NCBI GenBank assembly: GCA_945910665.1
Contig: CAMDZK010000099.1
Coordinates: 1 to 5,299, forward strand
Length of the DNA stretch: 5,299 nucleotides
From: an uncultured Peptostreptococcaceae bacterium
Lineage (GTDB): Bacteria; Bacillota; Clostridia; Tissierellales; Peptoniphilaceae
Direction: 5' to 3'
A program made the translations under genes and the position numbers. Position 1 is the first letter of the stretch. Each line of letters begins with the position of its first letter. Shown in pieces: positions 1-5,299 of this stretch. The notes beneath the pieces are model-generated. The model was not told the origin of the DNA. It was given only the letters and a program-made list of their open reading frames with translations, and did not search any database.

Positions 1-1
1 A

Positions 2-547
2 AAAAATATCTATTTAATTCCTGCAAACTCGCAATTAGCTGGATTTGAGATTGAAATGGCTCAAGAAGAGCATCGCTCCCATCATTTAAAAAATCGACTA
101 GAGCAGATTCAGGGTTTCGATACGATATTCATCGATTGTCCACCGAGTTTAGGATTATTAAGCATTAATGCCCTTGTGGCAGCCGACAGCGTTCTGATTC
201 CCATTCAGTGCGAGTACTATGCTTTAGAAGGAGTCAGCCAGCTACTGAGGACGATTCAGAGTGTTCAAAGAGATATGAATCCATCCCTTGCAATCGAAGG
301 CGTCCTTCTCACGATGTATGACAAGAGAAATAACTTATCTTTAGATGTAGTCGAAGAAGTGAAGAAGCACTTTGGTAAAAGCGTGTATAAGACCGCCATC
401 CCAAGAAATATCCGCTTAGCGGAAGCTCCTTCCTATGGAGAGTCGGCAATTTCTTATGATCCACAGTCAAAGGGATCTCTCGCATATATTGCTGTTGCGA
501 AAGAAATGTTACAAAGGAGGAAACAGTGGCAAGAAGAAAAGGCTTAG
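2..547 (+). CDS. parA: ParA/Soj chromosome-partitioning ATPase, 5'-truncated by the window edge
   Basis: The reading frame is open from base 2, ahead of the first in-window ATG at 56, and the upstream codons (NIYLIPANSQLAGFEIE) are typical ParA sequence. The gene therefore enters from the left and 56 is not the real start. About 181 codons are visible against roughly 250 for chromosomal Soj proteins, so around 70 N-terminal residues, including the deviant Walker A P-loop, lie outside. Visible hallmarks are the Walker B-like segment FIDCPPSLGLL (Asp codon at 134-136), the IPIQCEYYALEG stretch and the IPRNIRLAEAPSYG block near the C-terminus, all characteristic of Soj. In the family, ATP-dependent dimers bind DNA non-specifically and ParB stimulates their ATPase; in Bacillus-type bacteria Soj also modulates DnaA. 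The 3' end overlaps parB by 22 bp. No truncation or frameshift is seen inside the visible part. Confidence 0.95.
   Translation, partial: KNIYLIPANSQLAGFEIEMAQEEHRSHHLKNRLEQIQGFDTIFIDCPPSLGLLSINALVAADSVLIPIQCEYYALEGVSQLLRTIQSVQRDMNPSLAIEGVLLTMYDKRNNLSLDVVEEVKKHFGKSVYKTAIPRNIRLAEAPSYGESAISYDPQSKGSLAYIAVAKEMLQRRKQWQEEKA
513..520 (+). promoter_or_regulatory. Ribosome binding site of parB, inside parA
   Basis: AAAGGAGG lies 5 bases before the GTG at 526, within the parA reading frame. It decides the parB start: there is no ATG in the parB frame until about codon 137, and only the GTG start retains the conserved N-terminal RRKGLGKGLGALL motif. Confidence 0.85.
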
Positions 548-1362
548 GAAAAGGACTTGGGGCCTTGCTACCAGAAGAGCCTCTTGAAGAAAAAGAAGAA
601 GTCATTGAAAATGAAGTTGAAATCGCACAAGTGCATCCAAGGGATGACCAACCGAGACAGGTCTTTGATGATGAAAAAATTGCGGAACTCGCCCATTCGA
701 TTCAAAGTTACGGGGTTATTCAGCCGCTCTTAGTCACAAAAAGAGACGATGGTGAATATACACTGATTGCTGGGGAAAGAAGACTTCGCGCTGCAAGGAT
801 TGCGGGTCTTAAAAAAGTTCCGGTGATTATTAAAGAGGCAAATGATGCCCAAATTGCAGAAATTTCTCTCATCGAAAATATCCAAAGAGAAGACTTGGGT
901 CCAGTGGAAGAAGCGCATGCCTATCAACAATTAATGCATGAATTTGGATACACCCAGGCGCAAATGAGCGCAAAGATTGGCAAAAGTCGCTCCTATGTGG
1001 CAAATACCCTTCGTTTACTCAATCTCGATGAGATTAGTTTATACCATTTACAAAGGGGCGATATCACATCGTCCCAAGCGAGAACGCTGTTATCGGTACA
1101 GTCCATGGCACAAAGGCGAAAAATGCTCGATCAGATTATGACGGGAAAGACGAATGTGCGTGAAATGGAGCAAGTGACCAAAAGAAAGAGGACAAAAGAT
1201 ATCTACACAAAAGAGGCTGAAAATCTCTTAATGGAGTATCTAGGCACAAAAGTCCAAATCCATCCGAAGAAGAAGGGTGGAAAAATTGAGGTGGAGTATT
1301 ACGACGCAGAGGACTTAGAACGAATTATGGAATTACTTTCAAAGGAGGAAGAATCATGTTAA
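526..1362 (+). CDS. parB: ParB/Spo0J chromosome-partitioning CTPase clamp
   Basis: This 278-residue protein is near the usual length of chromosomal ParB/Spo0J. Domains in order: an N-terminal basic tail RRKGLGKGLGALL (residues 3-15), the part that in this family stimulates the ParA ATPase; an acidic linker (about 17-32); the ParB/Srx-like CTP-binding domain with GERRLRA (83-89) and ENIQREDL (117-124); a helix-turn-helix around 141-165 (TQAQMSAKIGKSRSYVANTL) that recognises parS; and a C-terminal dimerisation segment ending near EYYDAEDLERIMELL. Family knowledge: ParB binds parS, loads as a CTP-gated sliding clamp, recruits SMC/condensin and works with ParA in origin segregation. It starts with GTG, overlaps parA by 22 bp and overlaps the following gene by 7 bp, so co-translation is likely. 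All expected motifs are intact. I saw no parS-like palindrome in the window, so its sites must lie elsewhere. Confidence 0.96.
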   Translation: MARRKGLGKGLGALLPEEPLEEKEEVIENEVEIAQVHPRDDQPRQVFDDEKIAELAHSIQSYGVIQPLLVTKRDDGEYTLIAGERRLRAARIAGLKKVPVIIKEANDAQIAEISLIENIQREDLGPVEEAHAYQQLMHEFGYTQAQMSAKIGKSRSYVANTLRLLNLDEISLYHLQRGDITSSQARTLLSVQSMAQRRKMLDQIMTGKTNVREMEQVTKRKRTKDIYTKEAENLLMEYLGTKVQIHPKKKGGKIEVEYYDAEDLERIMELLSKEEESC

Positions 1363-1991
1363 TTAAAATGGATCTCGAAAAATATTTGGAAAATGCAAAA
1401 ACATCAGAACCTTATCCAGGGGGCGGTTCAGTAGCTGCTTACGTGGGTGCTTTAGGTGCGGCGTTAAATATTATGGTTGCAGAACTTTCCTATGGAAAAA
1501 AACAATATGAGGGACTTCCAGAAGAAACAAAGAAAGAAATTACAGACGGCCATGAAAAATTGAACGAATATATTGAGCGTTTAAAACCTCTTGTCGACGA
1601 AGACAGTAGTTCCTTTACAGCTGTCCTTGAGGCTTTCAAAATGCCAAAAGAAACAGACGAAGAAAAAGCGGCTCGTTCCAAAGCGATTCAAGATGGATAT
1701 GTCATTGCACTAAAAGTCCCATTGGAAACAGCGACCGTTTGCGTTGATGCGATGAATTTGTTAGAAACCTTTGCGAAAAACGGAAGCGCCCATGCCATTA
1801 CTGATGTAGGTTGTGGTGTCTTATTCTTAGCTGCTGCGGCGGAAGGGGCTCTCTTTAACGTATATATCAACTTACAAGCGATTAAAGACGAAGAAAAACG
1901 GGTTTCCTATAAAAAAGAAGCAGATGAATTAAAAGAAAAAGCTCGCACGATGCGCGATGCTTATTTAGACATCGTGTACGATCGCCTCTAA
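1356..1991 (+). CDS. fchA: Cyclodeaminase/cyclohydrolase family protein (FTCD_C domain)
   Basis: The 211-residue protein is a stand-alone version of the C-terminal cyclodeaminase domain of formiminotransferase-cyclodeaminase. Visible family features are the YPGGGSVAA glycine-rich motif near the N-terminus (residues 20-28), DEDSSSF (81-87), and the block NGSAHAITDVGCGVLF through EGALFNVYINL (142-173) with conserved Asp150, Asn168 and Asn172. Relatives either release ammonia from formimino-THF or hydrolyse 5,10-methenyl-THF to 10-formyl-THF (Fch type); both are cytosolic one-carbon/folate reactions and sequence alone does not separate them. The symbol fchA is therefore provisional. An AAAGGAGG site at 1341-1348 lies 7 bases before the ATG at 1356, which favours this start over the ATG at 1368. 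It overlaps the parB end by 7 bp and its own stop shares one base with the next start. The protein is likely helical and oligomeric; no signal peptide is seen. Confidence 0.88.
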   Translation: MLIKMDLEKYLENAKTSEPYPGGGSVAAYVGALGAALNIMVAELSYGKKQYEGLPEETKKEITDGHEKLNEYIERLKPLVDEDSSSFTAVLEAFKMPKETDEEKAARSKAIQDGYVIALKVPLETATVCVDAMNLLETFAKNGSAHAITDVGCGVLFLAAAAEGALFNVYINLQAIKDEEKRVSYKKEADELKEKARTMRDAYLDIVYDRL

Positions 1992-2476
1992 TGGCAAAAG
2001 AAAAGAAAACCAACGCCGTTCGCGTATTGGAAGCAGCAAATATCGATTTTGCTTTTCATCAGTATAGCGGCGAAAAAGAAGTAAAAAGCGGAGAGGAAGT
2101 GGCCCAACTCTTGGGTCTTCCTCCTTCTGTAATCTATAAAACTTTGGTGACTGTGGGAAAAGAGAATCACTATGTTTTTATTATTCCTGCAGACGAGCAT
2201 CTCAATGTAAAGCGCGCGGCAGCCGCAGTGGGAGAGAAAAAGGTAGAAATGATTCCCATGAAAGATTTATTTCAAGTCACAGGATATGTCCGCGGAGGAT
2301 GTTCACCCTTAGCGATGAAAAATGATTTCCCCAAAGTTATCCATGAAGACGCTATTTTACACGATTGGATTTATATTTCTGCAGGTCGCATTGGTGCGCA
2401 AATCCGTATTCACCCAGAGGATTTGATTACCATGGGGTCTATGACAGTGGAAGATATTTCTGATAAAAAAGAATAA
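1991..2476 (+). CDS. ybaK: YbaK/EbsC family Cys-tRNA(Pro) deacylase
   Basis: This 161-residue protein has the single YbaK/aa-tRNA-deacylase domain and the usual family length. Key features are SVIYKTLVT with Lys50, which aligns with the catalytic lysine of YbaK proteins, a central beta segment YVFIIPADEHLNVKRAA (about 61-77), and the GYVRGGCSPLAMK loop (98-110) matching the conserved GYxxGGxSP motif of the family. Family role: trans-editing in the cytosol, hydrolysing Cys-tRNA(Pro) formed when prolyl-tRNA synthetase mischarges cysteine. The start codon overlaps the preceding stop in TAATG, and no Shine-Dalgarno sequence is visible in the 20 bases before it, so translation probably depends on re-initiation by ribosomes finishing the fchA-like gene. 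It is the last gene of the tightly overlapping parA-parB cluster. Editing of Ala-tRNA(Pro) (ProX-like) is possible but less likely given the GG-containing loop. Confidence 0.9.
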   Translation: MAKEKKTNAVRVLEAANIDFAFHQYSGEKEVKSGEEVAQLLGLPPSVIYKTLVTVGKENHYVFIIPADEHLNVKRAAAAVGEKKVEMIPMKDLFQVTGYVRGGCSPLAMKNDFPKVIHEDAILHDWIYISAGRIGAQIRIHPEDLITMGSMTVEDISDKKE

Positions 2477-2564
2477 TTTTATGAAAAAAAGATGCATCGT
2501 GCACGAAAATAATGTATGATATAGGAAATCGATGTGCATAGCACATTCATAAGGAGGAAGTAAA
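2477..2564 (+). promoter_or_regulatory. Candidate promoter/operator region before the aminotransferase gene
   Basis: This 88-bp spacer separates two tight gene clusters. TATGAT at 2515-2520 matches 5 of 6 bases of a sigma-A -10 box, but no convincing TTGACA-like -35 lies 16-18 bp upstream, so any promoter may need an activator. A perfect 10-bp palindrome TCGTGCACGA (2497-2506) sits in the spacer just before the -10. A second inverted repeat lies downstream of it at 2532-2546. No T-rich terminator follows the deacylase gene here, so read-through from the parAB cluster is possible. Promoter and operator roles are inferred from position and symmetry only. Confidence 0.45.
2532..2546 (+). repeat. 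Short inverted repeat (6-bp stem, 3-base loop) in the leader of the aminotransferase gene
   Basis: ATGTGC-ATA-GCACAT is a perfect 6-bp inverted repeat ending 4 bases before the AAGGAGG ribosome binding site at 2551-2557. It could be a dyad operator just downstream of the presumed transcription start or a small 5'-leader hairpin. It is too short to call a terminator and has no T tract. Confidence 0.5.
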
Positions 2565-3755
2565 ATGATTTCAAAAGATATGGTATCTCTAGGAACCCAA
2601 CGTTCCATCATCCGTGAGATTGCAGCGTATGGTGCAAAACGTAAAAAGGAGGTTGACCCTTCTACAGTACTCGACTTTAGCTTAGGAAATCCTAACGTTC
2701 CCGCTCCTGACGCGGTCAAAAAAGCAATTTTAGAAATCGTTGAGAACGAGTCTCCCGTTGCATATAACTCCTATACAGCAAGTAGTGGTTCCGATGCGAC
2801 AAAAGAAGCAGTCGTTGAAAATTTAAACAAAAGATTTGGTACGAACTATACAAAAGAAAACATTTACATGACTTGCGGTGCAGCAGCATCTCTTACCATT
2901 ACACTACAATCCTTAGTTGCCAGTGAAGAGGATGAAATTGTCGTATTCGCACCATTTTTTCCAGAATACAAATTCTTTATTGAAGCCCGTGGCGCGAAAA
3001 TGGTCATGGTCGATGCTGCCGATGACTTCCAAATCCATCCTGATATGCTAGATGGCGTCATCAACAAAAACACGAAAGCTGTACTCATTAACTCTCCAAA
3101 TAACCCATCTGGTGTTGTGTATAGCGAAGAGACAATCAAAGCGCTTGCAAAAGTACTTAAGAAAAAATCTGAAGAGTATGGTCACCCAATCTATATCATC
3201 AGTGATGAACCATACCGTGAACTCGTATTTGGGGATGTAAAAGTTCCATTTGTTCCAAACTATTATGACAATACAGTCGTATGCTATAGTTGGTCCAAAT
3301 CACTTTCTTTACCTGGGGAACGCATCGGATACATTCTCGTTCCAAATTCAGTGGAAAATGCAGAAGAACTCATGGCTGCAGTCAATGGTTCCGGTCGCAT
3401 TTTAGGTTTTGTTTGTGCACCAAGCATGTTCCAAAAAGTCATTACAAAATGTATCGATGTTATGCCTGATAACTCTATTTATGAGAAAAACCGCGATCTT
3501 TTAGAGGAAAATTTAAGTAAATTCGGTTATGAATTCGCAAAACCAGATGGTGCTTTCTACTTCTTCATTAAATCGCCATTTGAAGGTGGCGGACAAGAGC
3601 TCCACGAACGTGCAAAAGAACACGATATGCTTGTTGTTCCTGCTGCAGGCTTTGGTTGCCCAGAATACGTTCGTTTATCCTACTGTGTAAAAACTGAAGA
3701 TATTGAAAAAGCCATTCCAATTTTTGAAAAAATAATGGAAGAGAAGGACAAATAA
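2565..3755 (+). CDS. PLP-dependent class I/II aminotransferase
   Basis: This 396-residue protein is a complete fold-type I aminotransferase of aspartate-aminotransferase length. Seen in order: substrate-side SLGNP (39-43), the GAAASL phosphate-binding turn (105-110), aromatic APFFPEY (129-135), NSPNNPSG with Asn180 (176-183), SDEPY with Asp214 and Tyr217 (213-217), SWSKSLSLPGERIGY with the Schiff-base Lys245 and Arg253 (242-256), and the substrate-carboxylate Arg370 in YVRLSY. The family transfers an amino group from an amino acid to a 2-oxoacid in the cytosol; the exact donor cannot be read from the sequence, and aspartate, alanine or branched-chain/aromatic amino acids are all open. A strong AAGGAGG site at 2551-2557, 7 bases before the ATG, supports the start. 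It ends with TAA immediately followed by the GTG of the phosphate acyltransferase gene, suggesting a two-gene catabolic unit. Confidence 0.93.
   Translation: MISKDMVSLGTQRSIIREIAAYGAKRKKEVDPSTVLDFSLGNPNVPAPDAVKKAILEIVENESPVAYNSYTASSGSDATKEAVVENLNKRFGTNYTKENIYMTCGAAASLTITLQSLVASEEDEIVVFAPFFPEYKFFIEARGAKMVMVDAADDFQIHPDMLDGVINKNTKAVLINSPNNPSGVVYSEETIKALAKVLKKKSEEYGHPIYIISDEPYRELVFGDVKVPFVPNYYDNTVVCYSWSKSLSLPGERIGYILVPNSVENAEELMAAVNGSGRILGFVCAPSMFQKVITKCIDVMPDNSIYEKNRDLLEENLSKFGYEFAKPDGAFYFFIKSPFEGGGQELHERAKEHDMLVVPAAGFGCPEYVRLSYCVKTEDIEKAIPIFEKIMEEKDK
3744..3748 (+). promoter_or_regulatory. Ribosome binding site of the phosphate acyltransferase gene, inside the aminotransferase gene
   Basis: AAGGA lies 7 bases before the GTG at 3756 and within the last codons of the aminotransferase gene. 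It supports the GTG start directly after the upstream TAA and suggests coupled translation of the pair. Confidence 0.65.
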
Positions 3756-4652
3756 GTGAAATCATTTGATGCACTTCTTCAAGGTCTTGAAAAGGCGGAA
3801 AAGAAAGTCTTAGCTGTTGTCGCGGCAGACGAACACGCTATTGAAGCGGCCATTGAAGGAGAAAAGAAGAATCTAGTCGATGCCATCTTTATTGGCAACG
3901 AACAAGAAATTAAAGACATTTTAGAAAAGATTGGAGAAAAGGAAGAGCATGAAATTATCCATGCGGAAACTTTAGAGGAAGCGGCAGAAAAAGGCGTTCG
4001 CCTCGTAGGTGAAGGCCGTGCCCACATGATTCTTAAAGGGCATATCGATACGGCGATTCTGCTCCGTGCAGTACTCAATAAAGAGTACGGTATTCCTCAA
4101 GCCGATGTGTTATCTCACATTGCAGTGATTGACTCTCCAACGTACCATAAACTCTTTATCGTCACAGATGGTGGTATGATTCCATACCCAACTCTAGAAC
4201 AGAAAAAAGCGATTTGTGAAGCAGCGGTTGATGCGATGCACAAATTAGGTGTGGAAGAACCAAAGGTCGCATGTCTTGCCGCCGTTGAAAAACCATCGAA
4301 AAAATTAAAAGAGACGATGGATGCAAAAGCGTTAAAAGACATGAACGAAAGTGGTGAGCTGAAAGGTTGTATCATAGAAGGTCCTATTTCTTTCGACCTT
4401 GCCTATGACCCAGAAGCTGCAGCGCTCAAAGACTACAAGAGCCCAGTTGCAGGGGATGCGGATATCTTCTTAGTTCCAGACTTCGTGTGCGGAAATCTAT
4501 TAGCAAAGAGCTTTACCTATGCTGCCAAAGCAAAAATGGCAGGCTTGATTTTAGGTGCAAAAGCACCGATTCTGCTCACATCGCGTTCAAGTACAGCGGA
4601 AGAAAAATTCTTATCCTTAGCCCTTGCTGCTGCATTGGAAACAGGGAAATAA
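3756..4652 (+). CDS. ptb: Phosphate butyryltransferase / phosphate acetyltransferase family enzyme
   Basis: The 298-residue protein has the single PTA_PTB domain at the usual length of phosphate butyryltransferases and lacks the extra N-terminal domains of long Pta enzymes. Recognisable segments are ILKGHIDTAILLRAVLNKE (92-110), the Ptb-like ELKGCIIEGPISFDLA stretch, VAGDADIFLVPDFVCGN (231-247), and PILLTSRSST near the C-terminus (271-280). The reaction is acyl-CoA plus phosphate to acyl-phosphate plus CoA in the cytosol, feeding an acyl kinase that makes ATP. Butyryl-, isobutyryl/isovaleryl- or acetyl-CoA specificity cannot be settled by eye, though the overall pattern is closer to Ptb than Pta, so the symbol is provisional. 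It starts with GTG directly after the aminotransferase stop. The usual partner gene buk does not follow; an intrinsic terminator begins 5 bases after the stop codon. Confidence 0.87.
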   Translation: MKSFDALLQGLEKAEKKVLAVVAADEHAIEAAIEGEKKNLVDAIFIGNEQEIKDILEKIGEKEEHEIIHAETLEEAAEKGVRLVGEGRAHMILKGHIDTAILLRAVLNKEYGIPQADVLSHIAVIDSPTYHKLFIVTDGGMIPYPTLEQKKAICEAAVDAMHKLGVEEPKVACLAAVEKPSKKLKETMDAKALKDMNESGELKGCIIEGPISFDLAYDPEAAALKDYKSPVAGDADIFLVPDFVCGNLLAKSFTYAAKAKMAGLILGAKAPILLTSRSSTAEEKFLSLALAAALETGK

Positions 4653-4657
4653 AAATG

Positions 4658-4686
4658 AGTCCACCCTCTTTGAAGGTGGGCTTTTT
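4658..4686 (+). terminator. Intrinsic terminator after ptb
   Basis: AGTCCACC (4658-4665) pairs with GGTGGGCT (4675-4682), giving an 8-bp stem with one G-U pair and a 9-base loop. It is followed by a run of five T (4682-4686). It closes the aminotransferase-ptb unit and lies only two bases before the ribosome binding site of the next gene (GGAG at 4689-4692). Confidence 0.82.
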
Positions 4687-4697
4687 ACGGAGTAAAA

Positions 4698-5156
4698 ATG
4701 ATACGAAAAATCAAAAACAAAGAAGAGAAAAAAGAAATCGCACGTGTGATTTTAGAAGATTTGCCCGAGTGGTTTGGCCTTCCAGAATCTACGGAGAACT
4801 ACATTGAAGAAGGCGAAGATTTACCGTTTTGGGCCGCCTTTGAAGGAGATCGACCCATTGGTTTTGTGAATTTGACCGAATCGAGCGAAGACTGTGGGGA
4901 TGTCTTTTGTATGGGCGTATTAAAAGAATTTCACAGAAAAGGTACCGGTAGAAAACTGATGGAAGCCTTAGAGGAAGAAGCGGCCAAAAAGTACAGCTAT
5001 CTGCAAGTCAAAACGGTCGATGAAGGGCATTACGATGAATACGACCAAACCATTGCCTTTTATAAAAAAGTCGGCTTTAAAAAACTCGAGGTCTTTCCGA
5101 CCCTTTGGGATGAATGGAACCCTTGTCTCATCCTCATCAAAAAAATTGGAGTATAA
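4698..5156 (+). CDS. GNAT family N-acetyltransferase
   Basis: The 152-residue protein is a single-domain GNAT of typical size. The acetyl-CoA-binding motif A is clear: MGVLKEFHRKGTGRKLMEAL (72-91), with the R-x-x-G-x-G pyrophosphate loop as RKGTGR (80-85). Motif B appears as TIAFYKKVGF (118-127). The N-terminal region holds LPEWFGLPEST (22-32) and a beta segment FWAAFEGDRPIGFVNL (44-59). It probably transfers an acetyl group to an amine of a small molecule or protein in the cytosol; the substrate cannot be inferred. GGAG at 4689-4692 lies 5 bases before the ATG, supporting the start. No convincing promoter is visible between the preceding terminator and this gene, so it may rely on read-through or on a promoter inside the ptb 3' end. 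Its stop codon is embedded in its own terminator. Confidence 0.88.
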   Translation: MIRKIKNKEEKKEIARVILEDLPEWFGLPESTENYIEEGEDLPFWAAFEGDRPIGFVNLTESSEDCGDVFCMGVLKEFHRKGTGRKLMEALEEEAAKKYSYLQVKTVDEGHYDEYDQTIAFYKKVGFKKLEVFPTLWDEWNPCLILIKKIGV

Positions 5157-5170
5157 TCTCCAATTTTTTT
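5139..5170 (+). terminator. Intrinsic, potentially bidirectional terminator overlapping the end of the GNAT gene
   Basis: AAAAAAATTGGAG (5139-5151) and CTCCAATTTTTTT (5158-5170) are perfect 13-bp complements around a 6-base loop TATAAT. The stem ends in seven A on one side and seven T on the other, so it could terminate transcription from either direction. The left arm encodes the last GNAT residues and the TAA stop is in the loop. Confidence 0.88.
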
Positions 5171-5299
5171 AATGACGAGAGCATTGAGTCAATTCACTAC
5201 ACGCAAAACCATCATTTCATTTCCGAAGGGAAATTCATTTAAGTATTTTCGTTATGATTTCTACATCTCATAAACTTAGACTTTGCCAAATAAGTCCGA
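5171..5299. other. Non-coding or unresolved tail
   Basis: No gene can be supported here. A short inverted repeat ATTTCC-GAAG-GGAAAT is at 5219-5234, without a T tract. One + strand frame stays open from 5188 to the edge (37 codons) but has no ribosome binding site and resembles nothing I recognise. A minus-strand frame is open from the edge to a stop at 5239-5241 (19 codons) and could be the end of a converging gene. No tRNA or insertion-sequence end is evident. Confidence 0.4.

Noticed and set aside
309..605. 98-codon minus-strand frame under the parA/parB junction
   Set aside because: Antisense to two conserved genes whose motifs are intact; no supporting start signals.
2497..2506. Palindrome considered as a parS centromere site near parB
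   Set aside because: TCGTGCACGA does not match the 16-bp parS pattern built around TTCCACGTGAA or TTTCACGTGAA; the central bases differ (GTGCAC rather than CACGTG).
2477..2510. Possible terminator after the deacylase gene
   Set aside because: The palindrome is followed by AAAATAATG rather than a T tract, so an intrinsic terminator is not supported on the + strand.
2357..2719. 120-codon minus-strand open frame across the spacer
   Set aside because: It runs antisense through the end of the deacylase and the start of the aminotransferase, has no family resemblance and no clear ribosome binding site; it is a shadow of well-supported + strand genes.
4487..4807. 106-codon + strand frame bridging ptb and the GNAT gene
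   Set aside because: It overlaps two recognised proteins in another frame and crosses the terminator hairpin; its composition is not that of a known protein.
5152..5157. Perfect TATAAT, matching a -10 promoter box
   Set aside because: It is the loop of the hairpin terminator and contains the GNAT stop codon; no -35-like sequence lies 16-18 bp upstream.
5254..5298. Possible start of a new + strand gene at the right edge (ATG at 5254)
   Set aside because: No Shine-Dalgarno site precedes it, and the 15 visible codons resemble nothing recognisable.

Overview
The window looks like a chromosomal segment from a low-to-moderate GC, probably anaerobic, Bacillota (clostridia-like) bacterium. The evidence is strong AAGGAGG-type Shine-Dalgarno sites, GTG and ATG starts, a chromosomal-type Soj/Spo0J (ParA/ParB) pair, a phosphate butyryltransferase-family enzyme and a clostridial-style class I/II aminotransferase. 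The genus cannot be fixed from this sequence. All six recognisable complete genes and the one partial gene lie on the + strand.

Region 1 (2-2476) is a tightly packed set of four genes, each overlapping the next. They are the 3' part of parA (soj), parB (spo0J), a FTCD_C-type cyclodeaminase/methenyl-THF cyclohydrolase (fchA-like), and a YbaK/EbsC-type Cys-tRNA(Pro) deacylase. The overlaps are 22 bp, 7 bp and 1 bp, which points to one polycistronic mRNA with translational coupling. ParA and ParB act together in origin segregation. The two downstream enzymes have metabolic and translation quality-control roles with no known functional link to partitioning, so they probably share only transcription and an origin-proximal position.

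Region 2 (2477-2564) is an 88-bp spacer with a possible -10 element, a perfect 10-bp palindrome, a 6-bp stem-loop just before a strong ribosome binding site, and a repeated GATG-N6-GCAC pattern exactly 40 bp apart. It is the best candidate regulatory region here.

Region 3 (2565-4686) holds a PLP-dependent aminotransferase abutting a phosphate butyryl/acetyltransferase (GTG start directly after the stop), followed by an intrinsic terminator. Together they suggest amino-acid catabolism: transamination at one end, and conversion of an acyl-CoA to an acyl-phosphate for ATP formation at the other. The middle step (2-oxoacid oxidoreductase) and the kinase (buk/ack) are not in the window.

Region 4 (4687-5299) contains a small GNAT acetyltransferase whose stop codon sits in the loop of a perfect 13-bp hairpin terminator. 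The last 129 bases hold no gene I can support. I see no CRISPR array, tRNA/rRNA, insertion sequence, parS site or prophage gene, and nothing that clearly forms an undescribed system. The most worthwhile leads are the spacer at 2477-2564 and the unusual gene neighbourhood of parAB.
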